Source: Sialis fuliginosa (taxonomy: Eukaryota > Arthropoda > Insecta > Megaloptera > Sialidae). From it: a stretch of DNA of 64,000 bases. This document shows positions 42,175 through 54,122 of this stretch, in pieces (within the stretch, counting starts at the first letter, position 1; every line of letters begins with the position of its first letter). Location: NCBI GenBank assembly GCA_961205875.1, contig OY540812.1, positions 34,419,098 to 34,483,097 of the forward strand, in the 5' to 3' direction. The notes below the pieces were generated by a model. That model worked only from the letters and a program-made list of their open reading frames with translations, had not been told where the DNA came from and ran no database searches. The position numbers and the translations under genes are program-made.

Positions 42175-42664
42175 AATATTTTAAATTATTACCTAAGAAT
42201 CTATTTTTTTATTAATATCTGAACCGATCATACCGATTTATAGATTACAATCATTAAACGTAAAATTAAGATAATATAATTTGAATTAATTAATTGCGAT
42301 CCAGCTCATGAACTTCGGGGTTCATTTTATTCGTTTTCAATACATTTTTTTCACTTTTGTTGGTTTGGAAGAAAATCTCCTTGATAAGGAATGTAGTATA
42401 ACTGTTATTATTAACATATTTAATATATACTTGATTATTTCTTTAAAAAGAAACTAACATGTATGCCTTATTTCACGGCGTCTTAAGCATAACGAATGTA
42501 ACAGATAAATATTCATTAAATTAAGTTTCCACTTTCAGTTTTATTAATTTATCGTCGAATATTAAATAAGAATTTTAATAATAATATGTTTTTATAAAAT
42601 TATTAATGAATTAATTAGTTGTTACTCAAAATAACTTTTTTATTTACGCGCCTAATATTATTTT

Positions 42665-42925
42665 TGCTTCTTCGCAATATCGAAGATATGAGAAGCTTTG
42701 TGATCGTTTTAAAATGAGAAATAAAATTATTCTCCGATTTCAAAATTTTAAATTGATCTTTCCGTTTCAGGTCAAGACAAACACTTTTCGTTCCGTGTCT
42801 ATCTGTCTGTCTCCTGAATCCTTGTCACACGCATAACTGATGAAACATTGAACCGATATTAATGAAACTTGGTTGGATGGCTGGGTCTGGCTTGATGATG
42901 GTCCCATTTCAAAATCTTGTATAAG
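42665..42925. repeat. Interspersed repeat shared with 61075-61240
   Basis: Both copies share GAAGCTTTGTGATCGTTTTA, TTTAAATTGATCTTT, TTTCAGGTCAAGACAAAC and AATGAAACTTGGTTGG. A TATCTGTCTGTCTCCTGAAT segment resembles the anonymous repeat near 39705-39790. Class not assigned. Confidence 0.6.
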
Positions 42926-43363
42926 GGGGAGGGGTGACATCGCAAAATATTTATTTTTCAAGATATTTCAAGAACTACACATGTTACTTGAAAATTTTAT
43001 AGAATCTTTTTTGTAAAGATTCAATTTCTTATAATATAGGTCTACAACGTTTGTTGTAAAATATTCCTTTATAAAGATTTATCTCAATTTGCTTTAAAAT
43101 ATCATGTTTTGTTTTCTTAAATTGACATTTACTTTGACATATTAAACGTCATTTTGACGTTTGCATAAAAGCTATAGCAGGTAAGTGTGCAAAAAATGTC
43201 TTTGCAGAGATTTGGCTGATTTTTTTTTTGGAAGTCGCATTCTACTTAACTTTCAACCTGACCAAATATTAGCTTCCAAAAATGTATAGTTTTCGAAAAA
43301 AAAAATTATCAATATTAGTATTGGAAAAAAATAATGCACATTACACAAAAATAAAGAGATTTA

Positions 43364-43895
43364 TGTCCAGTATTATAAAAGAGCTAGCAAAAATTCTAGC
43401 TAGCAAGCACTTTCAAATGAGGTTTCTAACCTATCTGACAGTTCTCCTATAGTTTCTTGAAATGTTTGTCAATTTTCGCGCACGCGTGGTATTTAAACAC
43501 CAATGGTATTAAAACAGTGGCGATATTATGAAAATTATTTTGTACGGTCAGAGTCGTTGAAAAATCACTGCTCTAAATTTTATAGCTAATCCATAGATAC
43601 TTTTTTTTTCTTCTCTTTTTTGGCTTTACTATAATTAGATGCAACCAGTTATAACCGGACGAACACAAACTTCTCCCAACGTGGATGATATATAGGAAGG
43701 GAATGTGCCCTGGGGTAATCAGGGCAGGTGACACTTATGAGACCCTTCGATTCACGGGGAGTTTTTTTTAAGGATCACACATTAGGAGCTTATATAGGGA
43801 GGGGCGCGGTCCATAGATACTATCACAGAATTAATACCCCATTTGAAAGTGCTTGCTAGCTAGCAAATTTACTAGCTCCTTTATAATACCGGACA
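43364..43895. mobile_element. PIF/Harbinger-like MITE, copy 2, carrying a nested insertion
   Basis: TGTCCAGTATTATAAAAGAG at the left, CTCCTTTATAATACCGGACA at the right, TTA on both sides (43361-43363, 43896-43898). Its interior matches copy 1 except for a 209-bp insertion at 43602-43810. Confidence 0.8.
43602..43810 (-). mobile_element. Non-LTR/SINE-like insertion with 11-bp target duplication
   Basis: Bounded by an exact 11-bp repeat CCATAGATACT (43591-43601, 43811-43821) that is single in the empty-site sister element at 9735-9978. The plus strand starts with a T-rich run, that is, a poly-A tail on the minus strand, so it inserted by reverse transcription in minus orientation. Head: ACCGCGCCCCTCCCTATATA. 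No protein frame; a SINE or a 5'-truncated LINE end. Confidence 0.75.
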
Positions 43896-44682
43896 TTAGG
43901 TACTCTATCTCATCTGTTGCAACCCTCGCTATGCTAATTATTCAAGCAGGGATGAACCTCCAAAGTAATATTTAAGTAATTAAATCAACAATTTATATTG
44001 CGTAATAAAACCAGGCACACAATTGATATTTTTAAATAAAATTAAAAAAAGTTTTCCAGTACAATATCATTGAAAATTCATTTTCCCCCCTCCATATCAT
44101 GAAAAATGGGCATTATAAGAAAAAATGATTCAGACAAAAATTGCTTATTTTTTCACGTAAATTACAAATATACAATACAAAATATGGTTTTAGATTTGAA
44201 AAAGAAAAGTTGAACCTGAAGGTGGTGTCTTTTTAAATTATTTAAATAATAATAATAAACACCCGGTACTATAACATAAAAGTAAATATGAAACGGGTTT
44301 CTATATTAGTTGTAATTTCTTATCTATTTATAAATGAACTTTGAACCGTTAGTATTGGCATAATGAATAATGTGATAAATAAAAAATGGCATGACATAAG
44401 AATGAAGATTCTAAATTGAATAAGTGGTAGACAGACAATCATTGGCGCTTAGTGGTTCTAATTCGCATGGACAAATTACATATATAATAATGAGTCCTTG
44501 CACACCAACTGTGGGTTGGTGGACTAAATTGACCATCAGAATATAAAGGACACACAACACTTTTGAAGAAAACGCTAAGAATGAGGCATATTTTTAAATA
44601 AAGTAGTTATCTAAAAATAGTTATGAAAAGTTTCGCAACAGTACAAAAAATACAATTTTCATGTTTTCAATCAATTAATTAA

Positions 44683-45372
44683 GGGGGCAGAGACCCAATT
44701 AGAATTTTGAGAAAATACATTTTTTTGCATTTTCTCAAAGTAGAATATTTCAAAAGTATTTTCTGAAAATTTCAGACAAATGTCCTGTCCATAGGCGATT
44801 CAGTGTAAGTTCCAAAATAAATTTTTTATCTGCATGCAAATCGTAATCAAAACTTTGAACGCGTTTTTCTCGAAACCATGTTTTCGAAGTCGGTGATCAC
44901 TGTAACTAGAGAACGGCTTTGTCAATCGGTTTGAAATTTTTCTCACTTATTCTATACATAATTGTCCTCCGGATGGACGAAGAATTTTTTTTGACGATTA
45001 TTATTTTTTTATAGCCGAAAATGCGAGTGAAATTTTAGTCGAATAAAGAACTTTGACTTTCAATATCCGCCATTTTGTGAAAATTCAAAAAATTTTAAAT
45101 CCCTTCGTTCATCCGGAGCATTATGTCATTAGCTAATGATCCCCCTTTTTTCAGATGATTTAGTGACGAGTAGCAGTGATCACGGCAAAACTCTTTTTTT
45201 TGTACCCTTCCCAAATTTGCTGTATCCCACTTATTTTTTAATATTTTGCCATACAAAAATTAGAATATTTTCTGTAAATACTGAAACATTTGTTATTAAT
45301 TATTTTAATGCGTGGCCAAAAAAAAATCCTAAAAAAGAGCTTTTTTTGGAAGTCCCAATTGGGTCTGCTCCC
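44683..45372. mobile_element. piggyBac-like MITE with TTAA sites, second family
   Basis: GGGGGCAGAGACCCAATT and AATTGGGTCTGCTCCC adjoining TTAA at both ends (44679-44682, 45373-45376). 690 bp, non-coding; resembles 10163-10850 in size and layout but differs in sequence. Confidence 0.75.
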
Positions 45373-45662
45373 TTAATAATATATATTAAAATAATATAAA
45401 AATATTTGCCATGTAGTAAAATCTATTGTATGTTAATGTTTACAATAAATATTTCCGCACGTGTAAATGTCAAGCACATATTTGTTACTTAAAATTGACA
45501 AGACGATAATTAGAATTACTAAATTTTTAAAATTATTCATCTATGCATAGGCGCTGACTCTGGAAGGGGTGATTGTCCTCTCCCTCTCTTACGTGATTCT
45601 ACAGGGGCTTCCCAACACTACATAATTAACACTAGTTGGATAAATTACAATTTGAACAGTTA

Positions 45663-45832
45663 TGTCCGGTATTACAAAGGGGCTCGCAAAATTTACTACC
45701 TTGCAAGCACTCTCAAATGGGGTATTAATTCTGTGCTAGTATCTATGGATTAGCTACGGAATTTAGAGCAGTGACATTTCAACTAATTGTAACACAGTTG
45801 GCATCTTTGACCGTATAAAATAATTTTCATAA
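45663..45832. mobile_element. Harbinger-like MITE, copy 3 (truncated)
   Basis: TGTCCGGTATTACAAAGGGG, TTGCAAGCACTCTCAAATGG, GGTATTAATTCTGTG: the reverse orientation of the right half of 43364-43895. It stops at TTTTCATAA, where a CAGTGCAACCTCG element begins. Confidence 0.65.
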
Positions 45833-45835
45833 TAC

Positions 45836-46015
45836 AGTGCAACCTCGATATAACAAAACTGAAGGGAAGTAGAAAATATTCGTTATACCAAGTAATTTGT
45901 TACAGTGAGGTTTGTTATATAAAGGTTAGGTTGGTCTACAATAATTGTAGACCAACCTTTTTAAATAGTTCTTACCTTGTTATAACAAACCTTATTCGTT
46001 ATAACAAGGTAAGAA
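45836..46015. mobile_element. Pogo-like fragment with internal hairpin
   Basis: CAGTGCAACCTCGATATAAC start; repeated GTTATAACAA words; AGGTTGGTCTACAATAATTG forms a hairpin with its complement around 45925-45957. Right end not found. Confidence 0.5.
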
Positions 46016-46338
46016 CCATTTAAAAATGAAAAACGAAAATGAGTTTAAAAAACAAATCAAAAAATTATTACTGGGTATGAATAATTACAACATGAACGAA
46101 TACTTTGATAATATTAATACCTAATTCTTTGTCTAATGATATCTGTACTTTTCTATTTACTAACGCTCACAAATAACCACCATTAGTATGCATAACAATT
46201 ATTATCATATTTTTTGTCTTAACTCCTTTCCAAGAATTGTTTATTTATTTGTATATTTATTTTTTATGTGTAATCTTTATATGTAATATGACTTATTTCA
46301 TACTGTACTCAACACAGTCCACGAAATAAAAAATATAT

Positions 46339-46366
46339 TATTATTATTATTATTATTATTATATTT
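46339..46366 (+). repeat. (TTA)n microsatellite
   Basis: About nine uninterrupted TTA/ATT units, directly after an A-rich run. Confidence 0.8.
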
Positions 46367-47332
46367 ATATATTAATATTCAGAAATGGCAATAAGCAAAT
46401 ATCAATCAAATCAAATATCAACAAATATTTCTAATTCAAAAATAACCATGATCATCATTTTCAATTTCATTAAAATCTGTGACATTTTTTTTTCATTCTC
46501 ATAAAATAATATAAAAATCACATGCTTTCGACAGACATACTGCATTGATGTGAACTACAATTAAAATTTAATGTATATGTCATTGTATAAACCCGAACTA
46601 CATATATACAAAAAAAGAAAGGCCTTTAGTAAAATAAATTCAAAATTGGTAATAAAGTATGTACAGTCGCCTACATTAATGGTATTGCAGTTTGTATTCA
46701 TTTTCGTTTATCACATACTTAGTAGGCTTCTCCCATTTGTGCAATTATAATATTTAAATCATTTCTCCATGTATCAAACAAAAGACAGATATTTTGAAAT
46801 TCATTTGCTAGATAAAGAACTACTCTTCGTTTATAGTACTCATATATATTTGTGCAATTCAATTATTATGTAATCTATTGAAAATTGTATACGTAAATTT
46901 TGTGGCAATAAATATTTGATATTCCGAATTTTAGTATTTAAATATATTAAACTTGATAGAAAAAGATAACCGATGATGTTTGTCTTTAAATTTGGAATCT
47001 ATTGTAAGCGATTCTAGCCTTTAGAGTGCTAGACGAGTTCTGCAAGCGACTGTACATATTTCAAAGGTAAATTAATTATTAAAAATAATAAAAATCTACA
47101 ATCTCTTTCTTATAAACTTATAAGCGTGTATTTGAAGTGTATCGGGAACTAACGAACTAAAAGAGCCGAGTACATGCGAACTAGTTCCTCTAGTTCTCGT
47201 GTGGGAGCGCTCTTTTGAACTACACAAGTCTAATTGAACAAAATTTCTTCGAAATTTTATTTAAAAATATTGAAAATTGGCAAAGATTTAGCATCATAAC
47301 ATAAGCAGTAAGCACAGGTCCTGAATGGTGGA

Positions 47333-48127
47333 CAGGGCCGTAACTAGAGGCTCAGAGGCCCCGGGGCAGCAGGTGATCGAGGGGCCCCCCTTATAAAATT
47401 TTTTTTGAACAATTTTGAAGTATGTGATTATTTTCGAAGAAATAAGTTTTTCAATAAAAATGTGAATGCTTTCAAATTTTAATCATTAATATTTTTTGTA
47501 GACAATGAAAACTACACCAGTAAATAATTTTTTTGAAAAAACAAACAATAATTTTTTATATCGAGCTGCAGAAAACTCGATTTATAGTGCGAAATTTTTG
47601 TACCTTGTTGAAAAAACTACCAATTTTACGTTTTTTTTTTTTAAATATCTTCAATTCTATTGGGCGGATTGCAAAAATAAAAAAATCATTTTAAAATTCA
47701 TGTTATGAATTTCCCTATAAAAATCTTATAATTTTATTACAGAACCTATTTACAACGACCAATAAAATCGATTTTTATAAAATTTTGGGGAAAGATATTC
47801 CATATGATTATAAATATGAAAATGTGACAAGTTCCAAATTAAGACGGCTAAAAAACACATTTAAAAAATAAAAATTGAGTCGTTGATATCTTGTGAACAA
47901 CAAATGTTGGAGGGACGTTCTTTTTTGTAATTTTTTATGTACTATGTGATGGCACTAAAGATAATTCTATAAATGTATTAAACAATTTTTTTTGTTTTTG
48001 AAAAATTTTCTATGTGTTGAATCAAAATGAGTTTAACTCAAAACTTTTTAAATCCGATTTAAAAATACCTTCCTTTCCCCCCCCCCCCCCCCTAAGCTCG
48101 GGGGCTCCGGTGGTAGTTACGGCTCTG
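47333..48127. mobile_element. hAT-like element with exact 8-bp target duplication
   Basis: CAGGGCCGTAACTAGAGGC left, GTAGTTACGGCTCTG right, flanked by ATGGTGGA on both sides (47325-47332, 48128-48135). Subterminal GGGGCCCCCC (left) and a C run before TAAGCTCGGGGGC (right). The interior encodes no transposase; a short frame at 47505-47708 is not recognised. Confidence 0.85.
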
Positions 48128-48861
48128 ATGGTGGAGTAATTATAGATTGATATTAAAAACTATAATAGTATACACTAGTGATGATGATTTAATTCCATTA
48201 ACGTACCATACTTTTCATTATTATTTACATATTTTTATTAAAAAATATATATTGTAAATTGTTCGTTTAATTAACACATTAAAGAAGTAAATACATTGAT
48301 TTTCCTTCTCATTTTAATAAAAAAATAAAACATATAATTTGTAAAAATTTACTTAATACGGACCTGTTCTAATTCAATTATCAACGACTTATAGAACTAG
48401 TTCAAGGGTTTTAAGCTTTCTAACAGTGAAAATCTTATTAAAATCGGTTCAGTAATTTTCGTGTCAAGTCGAAACATACAAACATTTTCTTAGTAGTAAA
48501 TAAAGATGTTTGAAATTGCAAATAATTGTCTCACTTGTTGAGCTGGTACAAAGAAAAAGTGAAAAAAAACTAAAAGGAAAAGAATGGCCAAATGATCAGT
48601 AGACATGAATAGTTTTATGGCTGAGAAAACAATACATAAATTAGCTGATGAGAAAGCAGTGTTGAAATGGTGTTATTGGTTGCTCCTGCAAGCAGGAAAT
48701 GTTTTTGAAGAAAACATATTTAGGTTACTGTCCAAAACTGGAGAACAACTCTTATTTTTTTACGTTATTAAGAATTAGTCAAACAAAAACTAATAATAAT
48801 TTAAGCTATTGTTATCTGTGAGATGTCAAATCTTTATACATTTGCTCGTGATTTTAGAGAA

Positions 48862-49960
48862 GGGTCATACCATGACCGACCAATAAAAATAAATTGATAG
48901 AAATCACTTAACTTTTAGGCTTACAAGATTCATAGTAGTCCGAAATATAGGAATATAAAAAATCTCATTTTTGTAGTTTTTCACTTTAAAAAATGATTTT
49001 TACTCCAACCATTATTGGTATATTTTTTTTTCGAAATTGGCAACCCTTTTCCGCCATTGTATTGTAACAAAGCGTACTGATTTGAAATCTCAGGTTAGAG
49101 CATTTAATTATCTTGTGATCAGTGCAAAAATATTTAACAAAGGTAAGCTACTTTTAAATTTACTGTCATTTGAAAAAATCTGTTTTTTGTGTCCCACCCG
49201 TCACACGTAAACATCAATAAGTTGAATTTAAACATACCCTATAAGAGCTAAAATTTGCTAACATTCCAAAAGTAACAAATAATTTAAATTGTATCAGATG
49301 ATGACTAAATTATTAAAAAACTATTTTTAAATTCGTGTATATCTTATGCAATTTTTTACTCGTCCAACCCGTCACAATATTTTAAGCTTCCCAAAAATAT
49401 TTGTATTGATTTTGCATTCACCTCTTTTTAGAAAAAAATAAGCGACATTATTCAAGTAGCGTACTAAAATAAAATTAGGGCTTTAGATGACATATTTGGT
49501 CAGAAATTCAACGTCGAGTATAAGTATCTAAAGAGAGGAGGGTAATTTGTGTCCCGCCCGTCACACATACAAATCTATTAATTTAACAAGGTTAGGACAG
49601 ATATTCACGTTTTTCACTTTACCATATCTTAAAAACAGTGGCGTAGCAAGAAAAATTTTCGGGGGGGGGGGGGGGGGGGGTTAAGCTCGGGTTCCCGAAA
49701 ATATGCGAAATTATTTTACAATTTTTAATCAAATGATCTAAAAAATTTATCTTATGACTAAAAAAAAGGTCACAATTAAAATTTGAAGACCTTTTTTTTT
49801 TTTTAGTCATGTTTGCAGTTAAATATATTCATTTCAAAATTATTATTTAATTAATTATTTAAATGTTTGTCAAAAAAATGTATCAAAACGCCCCACCCGT
49901 CAATAATGTAAATGCTATGCTATCACCACTGCTTTTAGACCGCTGATTTCTACTAAATGC
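48862..49960. repeat. 1-kb interspersed repeat, copy A (with hAT-end insertion)
   Basis: Matches 56637-57560: GACCAATAAAAATAAA, CATAGTAGTCCGAAATATA, GTGATCAGTGCAAAAAT, AAGTAGCGTACTAAAATAAA and more, at roughly 90 percent by eye. The phrase CC(A/G)CCCGTCA recurs four or five times per copy. A CAGTGGCGTAGCAAG fragment with a 20-G run (49636 to about 49846) interrupts this copy only. Confidence 0.75.
49636..49846. mobile_element. One-ended CAGTGGCGTAG element with G20 tract
   Basis: Left terminus CAGTGGCGTAGCAAG as in the MITEs at 1013 and 30251, then 20 G (49661-49680). It is absent from the sister repeat at 56637, so it is a later insertion. No right terminus remains. Confidence 0.6.
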
Positions 49961-50033
49961 GCCTACATTCGATAACATTAATTATATCTGTTAGTGGACT
50001 GTCATTTATATTTAATACCTCGAGAGTCTAGAG

Positions 50034-50277
50034 CAGTGACTACCAAACTGTGTGCCGCGGCACAGTAGTGCGCCGCGAGAAATTCCAGGTGTGCCGCAAA
50101 TGATTAAAAAATATAAGTTTATATTAAATATAATATTTTATTATAATAAAAATTTATGTATTTTTCTTCATACTAGTAAAAAATATATTTAAATTTTATT
50201 GGGATTTTTTTGGTGTGCCGCGAAATAAATTCTCCCCACCCAGTGTGTCGTAAGGTAAAAAAGTTTGGCAAACACTG
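50034..50277. mobile_element. hAT-like MITE, CAGTGACTACCAAACTGTG end
   Basis: CAGTGACTACCAAACTGTG facing AAAGTTTGGCAAACACTG; flanks GTCTAGAG and GTCTAGAA (7 of 8). Interior has GTGTGCCGCGGCAC and GTGTGCCGCGAAAT, GC-rich words typical of this hAT group. Confidence 0.8.
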
Positions 50278-50630
50278 GTCTAGAATAAATTATTTATAAT
50301 ACCCGATATAATTTAAATAGATTGTACTATAACGAGGACATTTCAGTTCAACTTCATTTAAATTCCTGCTTCGGTTTAAACTGCAATTATTATCGACGCG
50401 AGTATAAATATATTTTCATTTTTACTCAAAAGCTTTTACAAATTTTTATTTTCTTATATCCATGTATATGAAAATAGAGAAAAATGGTCAAGTTAAAAAT
50501 TGTAGGTAATATTAATATCTATAATTATAATATCTATAAAAATTATTATATGGTTCATAACAGAGAACAAATGTCCGGTTTTTTAAGTTATTATGTTCAA
50601 AGAAATCATTTGATACGTCATAATGTAGAG

Positions 50631-50938
50631 CAGGGGTCATCAAACTTTTCGAGAAACGGGCCGGATCGAATTTTTTTAAACATGGGGGGCCGGACGAAAA
50701 ATATTCTTGTTGGAATCCTATTAGAACATTATTTATATGTGCAATTAGATATGTAAATAAAGTATATATCGTTTATAATGGAAAATATCTATTCAAATGT
50801 AGATAAATACACATATTTACATCAAATCCTTAAATTATATAAAATTAATATTTCTTATTTGTATAAAAAAATTATTTATAAATAAAAAATTTTGGTAGGG
50901 CCGAGTTCGGCCCGCGGGCAATAGTTTGGTGACCGCTG
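50631..50938. mobile_element. hAT (Charlie-like) MITE, CAGGGGTCATCAAAC end
   Basis: CAGGGGTCATCAAACTTTTC and AATAGTTTGGTGACCGCTG are inverted ends with GGGCCGGA/GGCCCGCGGGC inside; flanks ATGTAGAG and ATGTAGCG (7 of 8). The frame that crosses it is not a gene. Confidence 0.8.
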
Positions 50939-51829
50939 ATGTAGCGAATAATATTATCTATAGTTTACCTATGTCCCATTTATTCTATCTTTTATTAATT
51001 TTGTTATAGAAATATGTTTATCTAATAAGAATCACGTAGCCAGTGTTTCTTAACCTTTTAGTATTTGCGACCTAATTTTCAATCATAATTCTCATCCCCC
51101 CCCCCTCTCATACAATAATTTTCACTGAAATCGTGCTGTAATTGTAATATAAGTTTTTATTTAATTTAGTTGTATTTTCTTTCGAAAAATTTTGTTCTGC
51201 AAGACAGATCCAAGGGAGTCACTAATAATTATTAAACTTGTTTTTTTTAAATTTAATATTGATAAGTTAATTATTAAATACATTGTGTAGTACTGATACA
51301 TTACATCCTCGATCTACTGTTAATTTTTTTTACACTAGTTCAAAATCAGTCTGTATATTTACAATATTGGTACTATACGAAAATACTTACTTATTTTAAA
51401 AAATGTATACTAAATCAATGAGAAATTTATGTGACTTTTGATTAAACGTAGCTATTAATTCGCAAAACAAAGAATCGTAAAATATCAATTTCTTCGCGAT
51501 AAGAAAAATTCGTCGTTGGCATATTTGTAAATAAACATACTGCAATATTATTCCAGTGTGGGTATATCGTAAACCATTCTCTAAATTATTAATCAAACAT
51601 TTTAAATAATGAATGGTAAAAATATAATCCTTTATTGCAATTTACATATTTTTTTATATTATTTAATCCACTTTTATATTATATTATTATTTTTAATAAC
51701 TGTTGTCTCTTAATTGACCAACATTTTCTCTTTCATTTCGTGGCTTTTTGCCAAAACGAAATTTAATACGAACGCACATTTTTACTAAGTTATAAATACT
51801 GTTTATAATATGCTAATATAATACATATA

Positions 51830-52850
51830 TATGTATAATAACGGACCTGCCCGCGGCTTCACCCGCGTTGTATAATTTTTTATGTTGGCAGCACAAATAA
51901 TCTTTTAAAACTGGAATGAAATATTGAATTTTTTTATGATTATTCATTATGTATACAAAATCGTAAATATCTCGGTTCCTATGCGAGATAGGGTGTCGTT
52001 TTTCCTCCTTTGTAGTATTTCCATACGTGACAGGAAATGAAATATTAAATTATTTTTTTGTTTGTTTTTTATTCATTATTCAAAATCGCAAATATCTCGG
52101 CTCCTATGCGAGATATAGAGTTGTTTCACCCCTAAAATCCCCTTTCCCGAAGTATTTTTCATGCCGGATCGAATGAAACTAATTACAACCCTCTATACGT
52201 GACAGGGGATGAAATATTAAATTATTCTTTATTTTTATTCATTACCTATACAAAATCGTAAATATATCGGATCTTAGTTAAAAATTGCAAAAACCCACCC
52301 CCTGTCTACCCCCGCAATTAGGGATTGATAACTAACTCTTACACTATATAACATACTCTTACGCTATTAGGAGTTGAATGTTAAAATTTTTATTTTAATT
52401 GACTATTATTTTGCCCGAATTTACCTTTATATCATAAGCAGTTACGAAGATATATGAAAATTTTAAAAATTTAACACCAATCCCCTTCCCATTTCTAAGG
52501 AGTTGAATTTTCGAAAATGCTATTTGTCTAGTAGAGTATTTATGCCATGTTTCATTCGAGTGAATACAAACAAAAAATGTTTTCTCATACAAACTTTTCC
52601 ACACCGTTGGGGTTGAATTTTGGGAAATGCTGAAATACATTATTTGTATTATAGTATTTATTTTAAGTTTCAAGTAAAACTTTTACACCCTCTTTTATCA
52701 CCGTAGGGGTTGAATTTCGAAAAATCCTTGCTTAATGTGTGCTTACATCATAAAAGGAAGACACTTCCGAAATTTCATGTTTCTAGGTCTTGGCTCAGCG
52801 ATCATAAATCAGTCAGTCAGTCAGGGCATGTTATTATAGAATATTATATA
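51830..52850. repeat. Retroelement-like repeat debris
   Basis: Begins GACCTGCCCGCGGCTTCACC, then repeated blocks (ACGTGACAGG(A/G)(A/G)ATGAAATATTAAAT at about 52025 and 52197, ATCGTAAATAT) and a terminal CAGTCAGTCAGTCAG run. The TGCCCGCGGCTTCGTTCGCG word recurs at 59331. No intact frame. Class uncertain. Confidence 0.45.
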
Positions 52851-54019
52851 GGTATGTACAGCAAGTAGGTACCTACATGACTTTTATAAATGCCAGTCAC
52901 AGAAATTACAAAAAAAAGAAAACTCACTATACAATATGCACACGTAAATAAGAAAAACGTAGTTAATTAACTATTTTTGGTTTAATTAGGACAATGCAAT
53001 CTCCAATGGCAAAGCTGAGAGTTATTTTATTTTATTTTATGAAAATATCAGATAAAATCAAACAAAAGAATATTTATTTTCACAAATTCATTAAACTGAG
53101 TCTGGCGTACACAAAGTACCTATTTATTGGTACTTGTCTTTTATGCCGACACCGTACGAATGGGCAATAGCATAGACTAGATGGAGTACACAATTGCATT
53201 CTATGTTTGGAGTTTGGGCCATTCTTCTATCTAACTTTTCGTAATTTAAAAACAGTTTATTGTGGCGATTTTGATCTAAAATAATCCTCAACTTTACCAC
53301 AGATTATGTACAGCAGAGTTGTCCTATAATCAAGAACAATAACAGTTAATTTACATATTATATACTTCTGTGTAGGTACAATAGACAAATACCTATTTAT
53401 TATTTTTAACAATTATAAAAAATGATTTTACAAAATGGTGTACTTTTGTTGTTTCCAATAATGATTTGAAAGTATAGATATTTCTTTCAGATTAATCACT
53501 TTATAAATAAAAAGAAATACACAAACCAAAAAAACTTTTAATCACTTCACAAAATTTCTGCTATTTTGGTTAAATCACTTGGACACATGACACAAACTAA
53601 ATAATTAATTATTATTGTTACATTTGAAGTTCACACACGGCAGTTAAAACTACTACAACATATTACCAACGGTGAAATGTGAATGGCCAGTATAAACATA
53701 ATTCTGTCGGCAGAACTTACCTATGAAGTGGCGGCCACAGAGTGGGGAAATAGAGATTAACGTTTTCACTACAAAGAACTTACCGAATACAAAATTATTG
53801 CCATTCTTGTAATCGAAACTTTATTTAAATTCGATTTGTTTATAAAATTATTAATGAGATGTTATATAAGAGGAGCGGATCACGATCGTGAATTATTTTT
53901 ATATTGATACCCTTGGCAATTTCCTAACTTACTATATTATACCGTCTACTGGAAAAACGGAGAAACTGTGGTTTCTAGTCACTTAAACTAAAAATATACA
54001 CCTTAACCACAATAAAACA

Positions 54020-54072
54020 ATGTTACTCGACACGTGTTTCGACTTCACAAGAAGTCCTCATCAGGAACTGTT
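54020..54072 (-). ncRNA. Second hammerhead-like motif, opposite strand
   Basis: Reading the minus strand: CUGAUGA (54064-54058), the same six-pair stem II, GAAAC (54040-54036), ACGU, GUC (54031-54029). Core boxes are intact, but stem I (GUUC with GAGU) rests on two G-U pairs and is weaker than in the plus-strand unit. Confidence 0.4.
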
Positions 54073-54122
54073 AGGCTCCTGATGAGGACTTCTTGTGAAG
54101 TCGAAACACGTGTCGAGTGACA
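54069..54122 (+). ncRNA. Hammerhead ribozyme-like motif, intact core
   Basis: CUGAUGA (54079-54085), stem II GACUUC-UUGU-GAAGUC (54087-54102, six pairs), GAAAC (54103-54107), ACGU loop, GUC (54112-54114). Stem III is two pairs (A106-U113, C107-G112; numbers are last digits of 54xxx) with the self-complementary loop ACGU. Stem I pairs GCUC with GAGU, then an AG bulge, then UGUU with GACA. Predicted cut after C54114. One departure: an extra G (54086) between the core A and stem II. Activity is not shown by sequence. Confidence 0.5.

Noticed and set aside
50484-50756. 90-codon plus-strand frame
   Set aside because: Crosses the left boundary of a hAT MITE (50631), so it is a chance fusion of flank and transposon.
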